DNA of 24,561 nucleotides from F23-B02 sp963640555 (GCA_963640555.1 CAVHZB010000028.1:1-24561), one strand, 5' to 3'. Shown: positions 1 through 7,386, numbered from the stretch's first letter. The notes: a model not told the origin generated them from the letters alone. Program-made: numbers and translations.

Positions 1-219
1 CTGGAGCGTATCCTCACCGCGCTGGACAGCGGCGAGTACGGCGCGATCCTCCGCGCCAAGGGCATCGTCCCCGCCGCCGACGGCGGCCAGTGGCTGCACT
101 ATGACTTCGTGCCGCAGGAGCACCAGATACGGCGCGGCGCGGCCGACTACACGGGTCGCCTGTGCGTCATCGGCTCCGAGCTGAAGGAGGACAAGCTGGC
201 GGCTCTGTTCGGACTGTAA
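1..219 (+). CDS. CobW-type GTPase, C-terminal fragment (5' truncated by window edge)
   Basis: The reading frame is open from base 1 and ends at TAA 217-219, giving 72 residues. They match the C-terminal domain of CobW/COG0523 GTPases: a segment reading LRAKGIVP, then GQWLHYDFVP and a closing beta-strand/helix (VIGSELKEDKLAALFGL). In this family the C-terminal domain follows a G3E GTPase domain and takes part in metal delivery or metallocofactor assembly in the cytoplasm. The GTPase domain lies outside the window, so its Walker A and CxCC motifs cannot be checked. The next gene begins 13 nt downstream on the same strand and is also CobW-like, so the two form an operon. In Bacillus a CobW protein (YciC) and a DUF1980 protein (YcgQ) belong to the zinc-starvation response. 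A metal-homeostasis role here is inferred from that parallel. Confidence 0.8.
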   Translation: MERILTALDSGEYGAILRAKGIVPAADGGQWLHYDFVPQEHQIRRGAADYTGRLCVIGSELKEDKLAALFGL

Positions 220-232
220 GGAGCGGTATACC

Positions 233-1162
233 ATGGATATTCCTGTTTACCTTATTTCCGGCTTTCTGGACGCCGGAAAGACGAGCTTTATCAACGGCAT
301 CCTCCGCGACGGCTTCGCCGCCGAGGATCGCACATTGCTGCTGCGGTGCGAGGAGGGCGAGCTGGACTATGACCCCAAGTGCCTTTCCAATGTGTTCACC
401 TGCACCGTGGAGAACGAGGAGCAGCTTACCCCCGACTTTCTGAAGAAGCTGGAAGAGCAGTACCGCCCCAAGCAGGTCATTGTGGAGTACAACGGCATGT
501 GGAGCATGGAGCGGCTTTACCGTGAGGGACTGCCCGCGAACTGGATACTCTATCAGATCATGTGCCTTGTCGATGCGCGTACCTTCGAGATGTATGTCAA
601 GAACATGGGACAGCTGATGATGGAGAAGATCACCAACGCCGACCTGCTGATATTCGACCACTGCGACGAGCAGCTGCGCACACAGCTCCGCAGCCGCAAT
701 CTGCGCATGGTCAACCGCCGCGCCGACATTTATCTGGAGAACGAGGACGGCACGAGCGAGGAGTATGTCACCCCGGAGATGTCCCCGTTCGATCTGAGCG
801 GCGGCAAGCTGGAGGTTCCCGATGAGGACTACGGCGTGTGGTATGTGGACATCATGGACAATCCCGCCCGCTATGCGGGCATCGAGGTCTCCTTCAAGGC
901 GATGATGTGCCACTCAAGGAAGTTCAGGGGCATCCACTGCCCCGGCCGCTTCGCCATGGTCTGCTGCGACAAGGACAAGCAGTTTCTGGCACTGGTCTGC
1001 CGCGGCGAGGGGCTGGACAAGTACCGCGACAAGGAGTGGGTGAAGATACACGCCACCGTCAAGGTCGAGCAGTGCGAGGCGTATCAGGGCGAGGGTCCCG
1101 TGCTCTATGTGTCCTCTGTCGCCGCCACCACGAAGCCCGAGCCGGAAGTGGTATCGTTCTGA
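233..1162 (+). CDS. CobW-like P-loop protein fused to a DUF1980/TIGR03943-like C-terminal domain
   Basis: This 309-aa protein starts at ATG 233 behind AAGGAG at 218-223. Residues 4-20 carry a CobW-type P-loop (GFLDAGKTS, 10-18), and VIVEYNG at 82-88 is the Walker B region. Two normal COG0523 signatures are missing or altered: I see no CxCC metal motif, and the NKxD guanine-specificity motif reads DHCD around residues 142-145. From about residue 205 the protein resembles the C-terminus of the DUF1980/TIGR03943 family, with PGRFAMVCCDKD and a paired cysteine at 244-245. In that family the DUF1980 protein works with a membrane permease near Zur-regulated genes. The likely role is as the cytosolic partner of a metal transporter or chaperone together with the upstream CobW protein. 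The domain calls are good; the metal and even the nucleotide are unproven. Confidence 0.78.
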   Translation: MDIPVYLISGFLDAGKTSFINGILRDGFAAEDRTLLLRCEEGELDYDPKCLSNVFTCTVENEEQLTPDFLKKLEEQYRPKQVIVEYNGMWSMERLYREGLPANWILYQIMCLVDARTFEMYVKNMGQLMMEKITNADLLIFDHCDEQLRTQLRSRNLRMVNRRADIYLENEDGTSEEYVTPEMSPFDLSGGKLEVPDEDYGVWYVDIMDNPARYAGIEVSFKAMMCHSRKFRGIHCPGRFAMVCCDKDKQFLALVCRGEGLDKYRDKEWVKIHATVKVEQCEAYQGEGPVLYVSSVAATTKPEPEVVSF

Positions 1163-1331
1163 TAATGGGCGGTTTTCCTCTCCCACGGCATTAAAACACT
1201 TCCTTTTCTTCCGTATTTCTTTGCCCTCGCTTTACTCCGCACTGCAAACTGTCTCCCCGCACATTCTGTAAGCTATCTTATCGGTCTATACACCACCATC
1301 GGACTATCGAAGCGTAAGGAGGGTCTTGCAC

Positions 1332-2018
1332 ATGATGATCGAAAAGCGCGGCACTATCCGCCTGCGGGACATTCCCACCGCCTCCGGATTATCGCCGGAG
1401 AAGCAGGAGCTGGCCGCCGGCATGGTGCGCGTAACGCACCTGTACCGCAGCGCACTCAAGGTGGCCGTCACGCAGATGGAGATACTGGACGAGGAATTTG
1501 CCCGCCTATACGACCATTCGCCCATCCACCACATCGAATACCGCATCAAGACGCTGGACAGCATCGTTGACAAGCTCCGCCGCCGCGGGCTTGAGGTCAG
1601 CATTGACAACATCTACGCCCACATTCAGGATGTGGCGGGTATCCGCGTCATCTGCAACTATCTGGACGACATCTACTACCTCCGCTCCCTGCTGACGCGC
1701 AGCGAATCCTACACCGTTCTGCGCGAGGTGGACTACATCAAGGAGCCGAAGGACACCGGCTACCGCAGTCTGCACCTGATCGTCAATGTCCCGTTCGTCA
1801 TTTCCGAGGGCACGATGGTGCTGCCTGTGGAGATACAGCTGCGTACCATCGCCATGGACATGTGGGCGAGTCTGGAGCATGAGCTGCGCTACAAGTCCGA
1901 CCGCCAGTTCACGCAGCAGGACGCCGCCCGTCTCCGCCTCTGCTCCGATGCCATCAGCGAGGTTGACTGCGAAATGCAGGACATTTATCAGGGGAACAAA
2001 CCACGGTACCACGCATAG
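1332..2018 (+). CDS. small alarmone synthetase, GTP pyrophosphokinase (RelA/SpoT synthetase domain only)
   Basis: The 228-aa product is a single-domain (p)ppGpp synthetase that transfers pyrophosphate from ATP to GTP or GDP in the cytoplasm as part of the stringent response. Visible synthetase motifs, in order, are HIEYRIKTLDSI (67-78), DVAGIRVICNY (100-110), YIKEPKDTGYRSLHL (135-149), VEIQLRT (166-172) with the conserved Glu, and WASLEHELRYK (178-188). There is no HD hydrolase, TGS or ACT domain, so this belongs to the small alarmone synthetase group. RelQ/YjbM is the nearest class by length, but I do not assign the symbol. ATG 1332 is chosen because AAGGAGGG at 1316-1323 is 8 nt upstream; an in-frame TTG at 1326 is too close to it. 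The gene stands alone, is convergent with the Na/Pi cotransporter and ends before a shared hairpin terminator. Confidence 0.9.
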   Translation: MMIEKRGTIRLRDIPTASGLSPEKQELAAGMVRVTHLYRSALKVAVTQMEILDEEFARLYDHSPIHHIEYRIKTLDSIVDKLRRRGLEVSIDNIYAHIQDVAGIRVICNYLDDIYYLRSLLTRSESYTVLREVDYIKEPKDTGYRSLHLIVNVPFVISEGTMVLPVEIQLRTIAMDMWASLEHELRYKSDRQFTQQDAARLRLCSDAISEVDCEMQDIYQGNKPRYHA

Positions 2019-2112
2019 GGGCAAATAAGAAGCGGCGGTGTTTTTGTGCGGAGCGGCGGGGTGAGGACACCCTGCCCTACGGGTGCTTGACGATGACTCC
2101 GCGAAGGGATAC

Positions 2113-2143
2113 AAAAAAGAACGCCTTGCGGCGTTCTTTTTTT
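2113..2143. terminator. bidirectional rho-independent terminator
   Basis: A perfect 7-bp stem, GAACGCC (2119-2125) and GGCGTTC (2130-2136), encloses a TTGC loop. It is flanked by A6 on the left (2113-2118) and T7 on the right (2137-2143), so it has a U-tract when read from either strand. It lies between the convergent alarmone synthetase and Na/Pi cotransporter genes and can serve both. Confidence 0.9.
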
Positions 2144-2147
2144 GCGG

Positions 2148-4100
2148 TCACAGGTGGTATTTTCCCTTGTACTCCTCGTAGTATTGCTCGAAGGAGTGAT
2201 CCTTCATGGTGCGGACACTGTTCAGGTACTCGTGCGTGTCGAACGAATCGGATTCCAGCTCGATGATGGCTACGGCGATATTGGAGCAGTGGTCGGCGAC
2301 GCGCTCGTAGTTGGTCAGCAGGTCGTTGAACACGAAGCCCTGATGCAGCGTGCAGGAGCCGGACTGCAAGCGGTCAACATGGTGCGACTTCATCTCGTCG
2401 CACAGTCCGTCGATGATCTCCTCCAGCGGCTCTACCCGCGTGGCGCGCTGCGGGTCGTTGTCCACGAACGCACCGACGGCGATGGACACTATCTCACGCA
2501 CCGCGCTCTCCAGCACATCCAGCTCGTGACACGCCTCCGGCGAAAAGCGTATCTCCTTGTCGTGTATCTCTTTAGCCGCCTCGGAGATGTTCAGCGCGTG
2601 GTCGGAAATGCGCTCGAAGTCGGAGATGGTGTGCAGAAACTTGCTGACCTCCTCGCTCTGCGTTTGTGACAGGGATTTTGCGGTGATCTTCATGAGATAG
2701 GTTCCCAGCTTGTCCTCGTAGCGGTCGATGACCGCCTCCGTCTCCTCCACCTGACGGAAGCCCTTTTCCGAGAAGCGGCTGCGCAGCTCAAGTGCCGAAA
2801 GCAGGTTGCCCTCGGCACGCTGTGCCATGGAATTTGTCACAAGACGGCTCTGCTCGATGGACAGGGCGGGATGCTGCAAAAAGCGTTCCTCCAGCTTGTC
2901 CATGTCCTGCGCCTGTGCATCGGAGGTACTGCCCGGAAACAACAGCTCCATCAGACGCTCCATCCGCCCGATAAAGGGCAGCAGCACGAGCACCGTCGCC
3001 AGACGGAACAGCGTGTTCATCAGCGCGATGGTCACGGAGGTCATCACCGTGCTGAGGAAGGTGAAATGCAGCGCGGCGTTGGCACTGTAGAACACGATCG
3101 ACCAGATGAGCATTCCGAGCACATCGATCAGCAGATAGACGAACGCCGTGCGCTTGCCGTTCAGGTTCGCGCCCAGTGCCGACAGGAGGACGGGCACGGC
3201 CGCGCCCACGGCGATACCCATGGTGATGGGCAGCGCGATTTCAAAGGTGATAGCACCCGTCACCGCCAACGCCTGCAAAATACCCACCGCAGCGGAGGCA
3301 CTTTGCAGCACGCTCGTGAACGCGATGCCCACCAGAATGCCGAGCAGGGGATTGGAGAAGCTGGTCAGCACACGGAGGAACGCCTCGCTCTCACGCAGCG
3401 GCGACACCGCTGCGGACATGGCGGACATGCCGTACATCAGCACCGCGAAGCCGAGCAGTATCTCGCCCACATGACGGTTGACCGCCTTTCCGTTGCACAT
3501 CCGCAGAACGATGCCGATGATCGCCACAAGGCCGGTGAGCACCTCCGTGCTGAGAAGCTGCACCACGCCGCTGCCGCCCTCCAGCGAGGACAGACAGAGG
3601 ATCCAGCCNNNNNNNNNNGCGGTCATACCGTACATCAGCACGGCAAAGCCCAGCAGAATGTTGCCCAGATGCTTGCGGGTGGGCTTGCCCTTCACCATCC
3701 GCAGCAGAATGCCCACGATGGCGAACATACCCGTCAGCGTGGCGGTGGAGAGCAGGTCCACCCAGCCGCTGCCGCCGGAGATACTGTTCAGGCAGAGGAT
3801 CCACCCGGTGACGCTGGTGCCCACGATGGCGCCCATGATGACGCCGATGGCCTGCCGCACCTTCATCATGCCGGAGTTGACGAAGCCCACCACCATCACC
3901 GAGGTGGCGGAGGAGGACTGTATCACGGCGGTCACGCCCGTGCCCAGCAGTACGCCCTTGATGGGGGTGCTGCTCAGACGGTAGAGCACCAGCTCCAGAC
4001 GGCTGCCTGCCACCTTTTTCAGCCCCTCGCCCATCAGGGACATGCCGAACAGGAACAGCGCGATGCCGCCCAGCAGGGATATAACATCCGCAATGTCCAT
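2148..4100 (-). CDS. Na/Pi cotransporter family protein with PhoU-like C-terminal domain (interrupted by assembly gap, apparent internal duplication)
   Basis: This inner-membrane protein belongs to the Na/Pi cotransporter (NptA/PF02690) family, predicted to import phosphate with sodium. The N-terminal membrane half has the QSSSATS repeat signature (61-67). The matching second-repeat signature, QSASAAVG, lies after the gap. A soluble PhoU-like helical region occupies roughly the last 200 residues. ATG 4100 is preferred over the ATG at 4118 because GGGAGG lies about 9 nt before it and would be inside the coding sequence otherwise. The 10-N gap at 3609-3618 splits the gene, and a 62-residue block starting GWILCL occurs on both sides of it at about 68% identity. 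The 650-aa total is therefore longer than usual for the family, and the gene as written is probably chimeric. The family call is firm; the exact sequence is not. Confidence 0.85.
   Translation of the reverse strand: MDIADVISLLGGIALFLFGMSLMGEGLKKVAGSRLELVLYRLSSTPIKGVLLGTGVTAVIQSSSATSVMVVGFVNSGMMKVRQAIGVIMGAIVGTSVTGWILCLNSISGGSGWVDLLSTATLTGMFAIVGILLRMVKGKPTRKHLGNILLGFAVLMYGMTXXXXGWILCLSSLEGGSGVVQLLSTEVLTGLVAIIGIVLRMCNGKAVNRHVGEILLGFAVLMYGMSAMSAAVSPLRESEAFLRVLTSFSNPLLGILVGIAFTSVLQSASAAVGILQALAVTGAITFEIALPITMGIAVGAAVPVLLSALGANLNGKRTAFVYLLIDVLGMLIWSIVFYSANAALHFTFLSTVMTSVTIALMNTLFRLATVLVLLPFIGRMERLMELLFPGSTSDAQAQDMDKLEERFLQHPALSIEQSRLVTNSMAQRAEGNLLSALELRSRFSEKGFRQVEETEAVIDRYEDKLGTYLMKITAKSLSQTQSEEVSKFLHTISDFERISDHALNISEAAKEIHDKEIRFSPEACHELDVLESAVREIVSIAVGAFVDNDPQRATRVEPLEEIIDGLCDEMKSHHVDRLQSGSCTLHQGFVFNDLLTNYERVADHCSNIAVAIIELESDSFDTHEYLNSVRTMKDHSFEQYYEEYKGKYHL
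3423..3804 (-). repeat. diverged 62-codon duplication flanking the assembly gap
   Basis: On the minus strand, codons at about 3804-3619 and 3608-3423 encode aligned 62-residue blocks. Both begin GWILCL and end in the shared string ILLGFAVLMYGM. I count 42 of 62 identical residues. The second block starts exactly at the gap edge. This is most simply explained by a scaffolder joining two homologous but different genes. A real tandem repeat is less likely. Confidence 0.75.
3609..3618. other. assembly gap (10 N)
   Basis: Ten N characters lie inside the Na/Pi cotransporter gene. Both flanks encode versions of the same transmembrane segment, so the contigs overlap in homology here instead of being separated by missing sequence. 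Confidence 0.99.
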
Positions 4101-4147
4101 AAGCCGATTCCCTCCCATAGTACCATAAATGATTTATCCTTACGATA

Positions 4148-4177
4148 AGTATAGCAGGAGGACGGGGGCTTTGTCGA
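4148..4177 (-). promoter_or_regulatory. sigma-A-like promoter for the Na/Pi cotransporter gene
   Basis: On the minus strand, a TCGACA -35 box (4172-4177; 5 of 6 matches to TTGACA) is followed after 18 bp by a TATACT -10 box (4148-4153). The predicted start is about 40 nt before the ATG at 4100. Assignment is by motif only. Confidence 0.55.
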
Positions 4178-4237
4178 GCGAAACCGAAGCGTGGGGGATA
4201 GAAATTTTAAGATTTTCTGAAACCGTCCTTGTACTTC

Positions 4238-4266
4238 TTGCCAAAGTCCGATGAAGCGGGTATAAT
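4238..4266 (+). promoter_or_regulatory. sigma-A promoter for the small multidrug-export family gene
   Basis: TTGCCA (4238-4243) and a perfect TATAAT (4261-4266) are separated by 17 bp. They sit 33 nt upstream of the ATG at 4300. This is a strong consensus promoter, divergent from the Na/Pi promoter. Confidence 0.75.
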
Positions 4267-4299
4267 CACCGTAGAAATTCAAAGAACGGAGAACTGCCC

Positions 4300-4769
4300 A
4301 TGTTCAAGCACTGCATCATCGTCTTTTTCGTCTCCATGGTTCCGCTCATCGAGCTGCGGGGAGCCATTCCCTACGGTGTGGCGTTCGGTCTGCCGCTGTG
4401 GTTGACCTATATTATTGCCATCGCGGGCAATATGCTCCCCGTGCCCGTTATCTACTTTTTCGCCCGCCGTGTGCTGCTCTGGGGCGGGGATAAGGCCGTT
4501 ATCGGGAAGTTCTTCACCNNNNNNNNNNAAAGGGTGAAAAGGCGGGACGCAAGCTCCAAGCCAAGGCGGGACGCGGACTGTACTGGGCACTGCTGCTGTT
4601 CGTGGGGATCCCGCTCCCCGGCACGGGCGCGTGGACGGGTACGCTGGCCGCCAGCCTGCTGGATATGGATTTCAGGAAGAGTACGCTGGCCTGTATGGGC
4701 GGCGTGGTGCTGGCGGGCGTCATCATGGGTGCGCTGAGCCTGCTGGGGGTGTCCGCTTTCGGCGGGTAA
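4300..4769 (+). CDS. small multidrug-export family membrane protein (PF06695-like), interrupted by assembly gap
   Basis: The N-terminal part (from ATG 4300, GGAG at 4288-4291) reads as a membrane protein with PLIELRGAIPYGVA near residues 15-28, typical of the putative small multidrug export family. After the gap the family's second signature, GIPLPGTGAWTG, appears in the frame that ends at TAA 4767-4769. The two halves are in different frames when 10 N are counted literally. The gap length is therefore a placeholder, and about ten residues of the linker between membrane segments are probably missing. A single continuous reading through the N run gives a false Arg/Trp-rich tail. The real product should be roughly 155-165 aa. 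Substrate is unknown; the family name is not proof of drug export. The gene is monocistronic with its own promoter, followed by tRNA-Leu. Confidence 0.75.
4519..4528. other. assembly gap (10 N) that breaks the reading frame
   Basis: Ten N characters lie inside the small multidrug-export family gene. The coding frame before the gap (set by ATG 4300) differs from that after it (set by TAA 4767), so the true distance is not 10 nt. No duplicated sequence is visible here, unlike the gap at 3609. Confidence 0.99.
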
Positions 4770-4792
4770 AAAGGCGAAATGCGAAATTTATC

Positions 4793-4821
4793 TTGCAATC
4801 GGCGGGGCTATGCGGTATAAT
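4793..4821 (+). promoter_or_regulatory. promoter of tRNA-Leu
   Basis: TTGCAA (4793-4798), a 17-bp spacer and TATAAT (4816-4821) lie 14 nt before the tRNA 5' end. This is a compact, near-consensus sigma-A promoter, as expected for a stable RNA gene. Confidence 0.7.
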
Positions 4822-4835
4822 GTACGGGTGCAATT

Positions 4836-4923
4836 GCCGGTGTGTTGGAATTGGCAGACGAGGCGGACTCAAAATCCGTTGGGCTAATAACCCGTGCGGG
4901 TTCGACCCCCGCCACCGGCACCA
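4836..4923 (+). tRNA. tRNA-Leu (anticodon CAA)
   Basis: The gene forms a class II tRNA. The acceptor stem pairs GCCGGTG (4836-4842) with CACCGGC (4913-4919), followed by discriminator A4920 and an encoded CCA (4921-4923). The anticodon stem GCGGA/TCCGT encloses the loop CTCAAAA, which puts the anticodon CAA at 4870-4872, decoding UUG leucine codons. A long variable arm with a GGG/CCC stem and a T arm (GCGGG-TTCGACC-CCCGC) fit tRNA-Leu. It has its own promoter and terminator. Confidence 0.95.
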
Positions 4924-4925
4924 CG

Positions 4926-4960
4926 CCGCCGCAAGCATTATGAAGCTTGCGGCGGTTTTT
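4926..4960 (+). terminator. rho-independent terminator of tRNA-Leu
   Basis: An 11-bp perfect stem pairs CCGCCGCAAGC (4926-4936) with GCTTGCGGCGG (4945-4955) around an 8-nt loop and is followed by T5. It begins 2 nt after the encoded CCA. Confidence 0.9.
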
Positions 4961-5000
4961 GCATGTCAGAAAATAGCTCCGAATAAGATCCTTCCGCCGG

Positions 5001-5714
5001 CTATATCATGAACACATCGCCGTATGGGTATGGGCTGCCGCTTTCGGACATCATCCATTCCTTGAACGCCGCTGCATCACGCACGACCATTCCGGATATT
5101 CTCGCTATCCCATACCGCATTATTTCGGGACAAAGCGGCGCGGATGGACCGATAACGACCGTTTTCGCATTTTCCGAGAGCTTAAGCAGCCGCGGCAGAG
5201 TCTTGTTTATTGCGGCGCTGGCAGTGATGATAACAATGCCGCACTCCGGCAGAATATACTCGCAGGCAGGGTCGGGATAGTCGCCTGACTTTGGCTCGCG
5301 TTCTATTATGTAAACCGAATCCGCTCCTCTGAGAGCATCCGGCTGGAGCTTCAGATGCCCTATGAGCGCAATTTTTTCGCCCTCTGCCGTCATACCCTGA
5401 GTGCAGCTTTTATCATATCCGCAGCCGGCACCCAGCTCGGCTAAACGCTTGGGAGTATTGTAAAAGGCGTTTATCACGGCCATGCCCTCGGATGCCTCCT
5501 CAAGGTTCCATGAGCGCACGGCCTGCGCCGCAGAGCGCACTCCGAGCCCTTGGAGGGAGTCAAACCTTCGCTGCACCGTTGCGGCAGAATTGCGCAGGGC
5601 TATGCCGAAGCGCCCGTCGCTCAGCTCCGCCGCGGTCCATGTGAGTCCGTGCATTACGGAGCTGACGGTCAGATCACCGTCGAGACCGTTTATAAGCGTG
5701 TCATAAAGATCCAT
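5001..5714 (-). CDS. DUF4213/DUF364 (putative heavy-metal chelation) domain protein
   Basis: This 237-aa cytosolic protein has an N-terminal DUF4213-like part (about 10-85, with LTWTAAEL and GRFGIALRNS). A DUF364 Rossmann-like part follows (about 110-225), with GPSAPLCPEIM at 189-199 and a following SGMVVRDAAAF segment. Family members are described as putative metal-chelation proteins related to dinitrogenase-cofactor-like folds, often near metal or corrinoid transport genes. No transporter lies beside it here, so the ligand cannot be named. The ATG at 5714 follows CGGAGG with a 9-nt spacer. The gene is transcribed away from tatD. Cysteines at 98, 104, 151, 158 and 195 are possible ligands, but I cannot tell whether they are conserved. 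Confidence 0.82.
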   Translation of the reverse strand: MDLYDTLINGLDGDLTVSSVMHGLTWTAAELSDGRFGIALRNSAATVQRRFDSLQGLGVRSAAQAVRSWNLEEASEGMAVINAFYNTPKRLAELGAGCGYDKSCTQGMTAEGEKIALIGHLKLQPDALRGADSVYIIEREPKSGDYPDPACEYILPECGIVIITASAAINKTLPRLLKLSENAKTVVIGPSAPLCPEIMRYGIARISGMVVRDAAAFKEWMMSESGSPYPYGDVFMI

Positions 5715-5738
5715 GTATCAAAACCTCCGTGTCGGTTC

Positions 5739-5768
5739 ATTATATCACCGCTTGCGCCCGTATATCAA
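5739..5768 (-). promoter_or_regulatory. promoter of the DUF364 gene
   Basis: On the minus strand, TTGATA (5763-5768; 5 of 6 matches) is followed after 18 bp by a perfect TATAAT (5739-5744). The start codon is 24 nt further on, at 5714. Confidence 0.65.
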
Positions 5769-5800
5769 GTAATGTTATAATGAGCGAGGAGGTATGACCG

Positions 5801-6568
5801 ATGATATTTGATACTCATGCACATTACGACAGCGGTGCGTTCAATGCCGACCGCTTTGATATACTTGCCTCGATGCCGGATAACGGCGTGGGGCTTATCG
5901 TTGACCCCGGCTGCGACCTTGAGAGCAGCATTCAGGCGATAGAGCTTGCCGAGCGGTTTGGCTTCGTTTATGCCGCTGTCGGCTGGCACCCGGAGGACAT
6001 CGACAAGCTGACACCGGACGGGATGCGAGAGCTCGAAGGGCTCGCAGAGCATCCGAAATGTGTTGCAATAGGAGAGATAGGGCTTGATTATTATTGGGAT
6101 GCCGGACATAAGCAGGAGCAGAAGGAACTGTTTTGCAGGCAGATAGAGCTTGCACTGCGCCTTGATAAGCCTGTTATTGTACATGACCGCGAGGCGCATG
6201 GCGACAGCCTTGAAATGGTGTGCCGCTATCCTGAGCTGCGAGGCGTGTTCCACTGCTTTTCCGGCAGCGCCGAGATGGCAGCCGAGCTTTTGAAGCGCGG
6301 CTGGTACCTCGGTTTTGACGGACCGATAACATATAAGAACGCACGCAAGGCCATTGAGGTGCTCGAAATGTGCCCGCTTGACCGCATCGTTATCGAGACC
6401 GACAGCCCGTATCTCACACCGGTGCCGAACCGCGGTAAAAGAAACGACTCAACGCAGCTTCGCTATGTGACGGCAAAAATAGCCGAGGTGAAGGGCATGA
6501 GCGCAGAGGAGATCGAGCGCCTGACATTTGAAAACGGCAGGAGACTTTTCGGATTGGAGGGCGTTTGA
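5801..6568 (+). CDS. tatD: TatD family metal-dependent hydrolase/DNase
   Basis: The 255-aa protein has the full TatD metal site: DTHAHYD (H6, H8), GEIGLDYYW (E92), IVHDR (H128), HCFSG (H151) and IETDSPY (D201). It is a cytosolic TIM-barrel hydrolase of the amidohydrolase superfamily. Characterised members are Mg-dependent DNases acting in DNA repair or turnover, but the true substrate of most members is open. Length is normal for the family (about 255-265 aa). ATG 5801 has GAGGAGG (5786-5792) 8 nt upstream. The stop codon overlaps the start of the next gene (TGATG), so translation of the phosphatase is probably coupled to it. Confidence 0.93.
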   Translation: MIFDTHAHYDSGAFNADRFDILASMPDNGVGLIVDPGCDLESSIQAIELAERFGFVYAAVGWHPEDIDKLTPDGMRELEGLAEHPKCVAIGEIGLDYYWDAGHKQEQKELFCRQIELALRLDKPVIVHDREAHGDSLEMVCRYPELRGVFHCFSGSAEMAAELLKRGWYLGFDGPITYKNARKAIEVLEMCPLDRIVIETDSPYLTPVPNRGKRNDSTQLRYVTAKIAEVKGMSAEEIERLTFENGRRLFGLEGV

Positions 6569-7383
6569 TGTATAAGCCGGAGATAATATTGCAGGGAGCT
6601 CCGAACGCGCGCGACCTCGGCGGCATTTTAACGCGCGGCGGACGGGAAATATGCAGAAGCCGCCTCATACGCAGCGGCATGCTCTCGAGCCTGAGTGATG
6701 CCGATGTTAAATACCTTGAGAGCATAAGCCTGAAAGCCGTAGTTGATTTCAGAACGGGCGCCGAGCGTAACCAGAAGCCCGATCGGCTCATAAGAGGCGT
6801 TGAGTATATCGTCTGCCCCATACTCGAGGACAAGACAGAGGGCGTAACCAGAGATAAGCCCGAAACGGAGGATGAGGAGGCACAGCGTACCGTTAAGATG
6901 GCGCAGCGGCTCATGCCGCGCGGCGGAAACGGCGCCGAGCAGATACGCTCGCTGTATCCTATCATGGTCACTACCGGACACTCGGTCGCGCATTACCGAC
7001 GGTTTTTTGAGATACTGCTGCACCATGAGACAGGTGCGCTGCTGTATCACTGCACCATGGGCAAGGACAGAGTAGGTGTCGCTACTGCGCTGCTGCTCAC
7101 AGCACTCGATGTACCGCGCGAGGAGATTTATGCCGATTATCTCATCACCCGCGAGCGCTGTGCTGCCGGCACCGAGCGGCTCGTTGCCAACTGCCGCAGG
7201 TATACGGACGACGAGCCGACGCTCAGATTCATACGCGAGCTCGACACCGTCCATAAAAGCTACCTCGATGCCGCCTTCGATGCGATAACCGAGCGGTACG
7301 GCAGTGTCGAAGCATTCCTCAGATACAGGCTCGGGCTCGATGACGAAAAGTCAGAGCGCTTAAAGTATTTATATACGGAATAA
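6568..7383 (+). CDS. tyrosine/serine protein phosphatase family protein (Y_phosphatase3)
   Basis: This 271-aa protein has an N-terminal NARDLGG motif (13-19) and the catalytic P-loop HCTMGKDRVG (161-170), with nucleophile C162 and R168 in a C-x5-R arrangement. This combination defines the bacterial dual-specificity or phosphoinositide-type phosphatases (PF13350; relatives include Listeria LipA). The substrate may be phosphoprotein or phosphoinositide; sequence alone does not say. No signal peptide is seen, so it is likely cytosolic. ATG 6568 is chosen because GGAGGG at 6556-6561 is 6 nt upstream and the ATG overlaps the tatD stop by one base; the TTG at 6565 is the alternative. Confidence 0.88.
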   Translation: MYKPEIILQGAPNARDLGGILTRGGREICRSRLIRSGMLSSLSDADVKYLESISLKAVVDFRTGAERNQKPDRLIRGVEYIVCPILEDKTEGVTRDKPETEDEEAQRTVKMAQRLMPRGGNGAEQIRSLYPIMVTTGHSVAHYRRFFEILLHHETGALLYHCTMGKDRVGVATALLLTALDVPREEIYADYLITRERCAAGTERLVANCRRYTDDEPTLRFIRELDTVHKSYLDAAFDAITERYGSVEAFLRYRLGLDDEKSERLKYLYTE

Positions 7384-7386
7384 TTC

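Noticed and set aside
167..913. Open frame on the minus strand opposite the CobW-like fusion gene
   Set aside because: No ribosome binding site or family resemblance was seen, and the plus-strand gene has clear motifs and a good ribosome site.
1163..1331. Promoter before the alarmone synthetase (TATACA at 1287)
   Set aside because: The -10-like box has no acceptable -35 partner at 16-18 bp, so I do not list it.
2059..2072. Small hairpin GGGTG-AGGA-CACCC after the alarmone synthetase
   Set aside because: The stem is only 5 bp with no U-tract; the strong terminator at 2113-2143 explains the end of the gene. It might belong to a dispersed repeat, but one copy in the window cannot show this.
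2871..4148. Long open frame on the plus strand opposite the Na/Pi cotransporter
   Set aside because: It is rich in His, Gln and Arg, has no recognisable domain, crosses the N gap and mirrors a well-supported membrane protein gene; it is a shadow of high G+C coding DNA.
4836..4923. tRNA-Leu as attachment site of an integrated element
   Set aside because: No integrase, excisionase or repeated 3' tRNA fragment was found downstream in the window.
5776..5781. TATAAT as promoter of tatD
   Set aside because: The predicted start would fall inside the Shine-Dalgarno sequence at 5786-5792 and the -35 match is poor.
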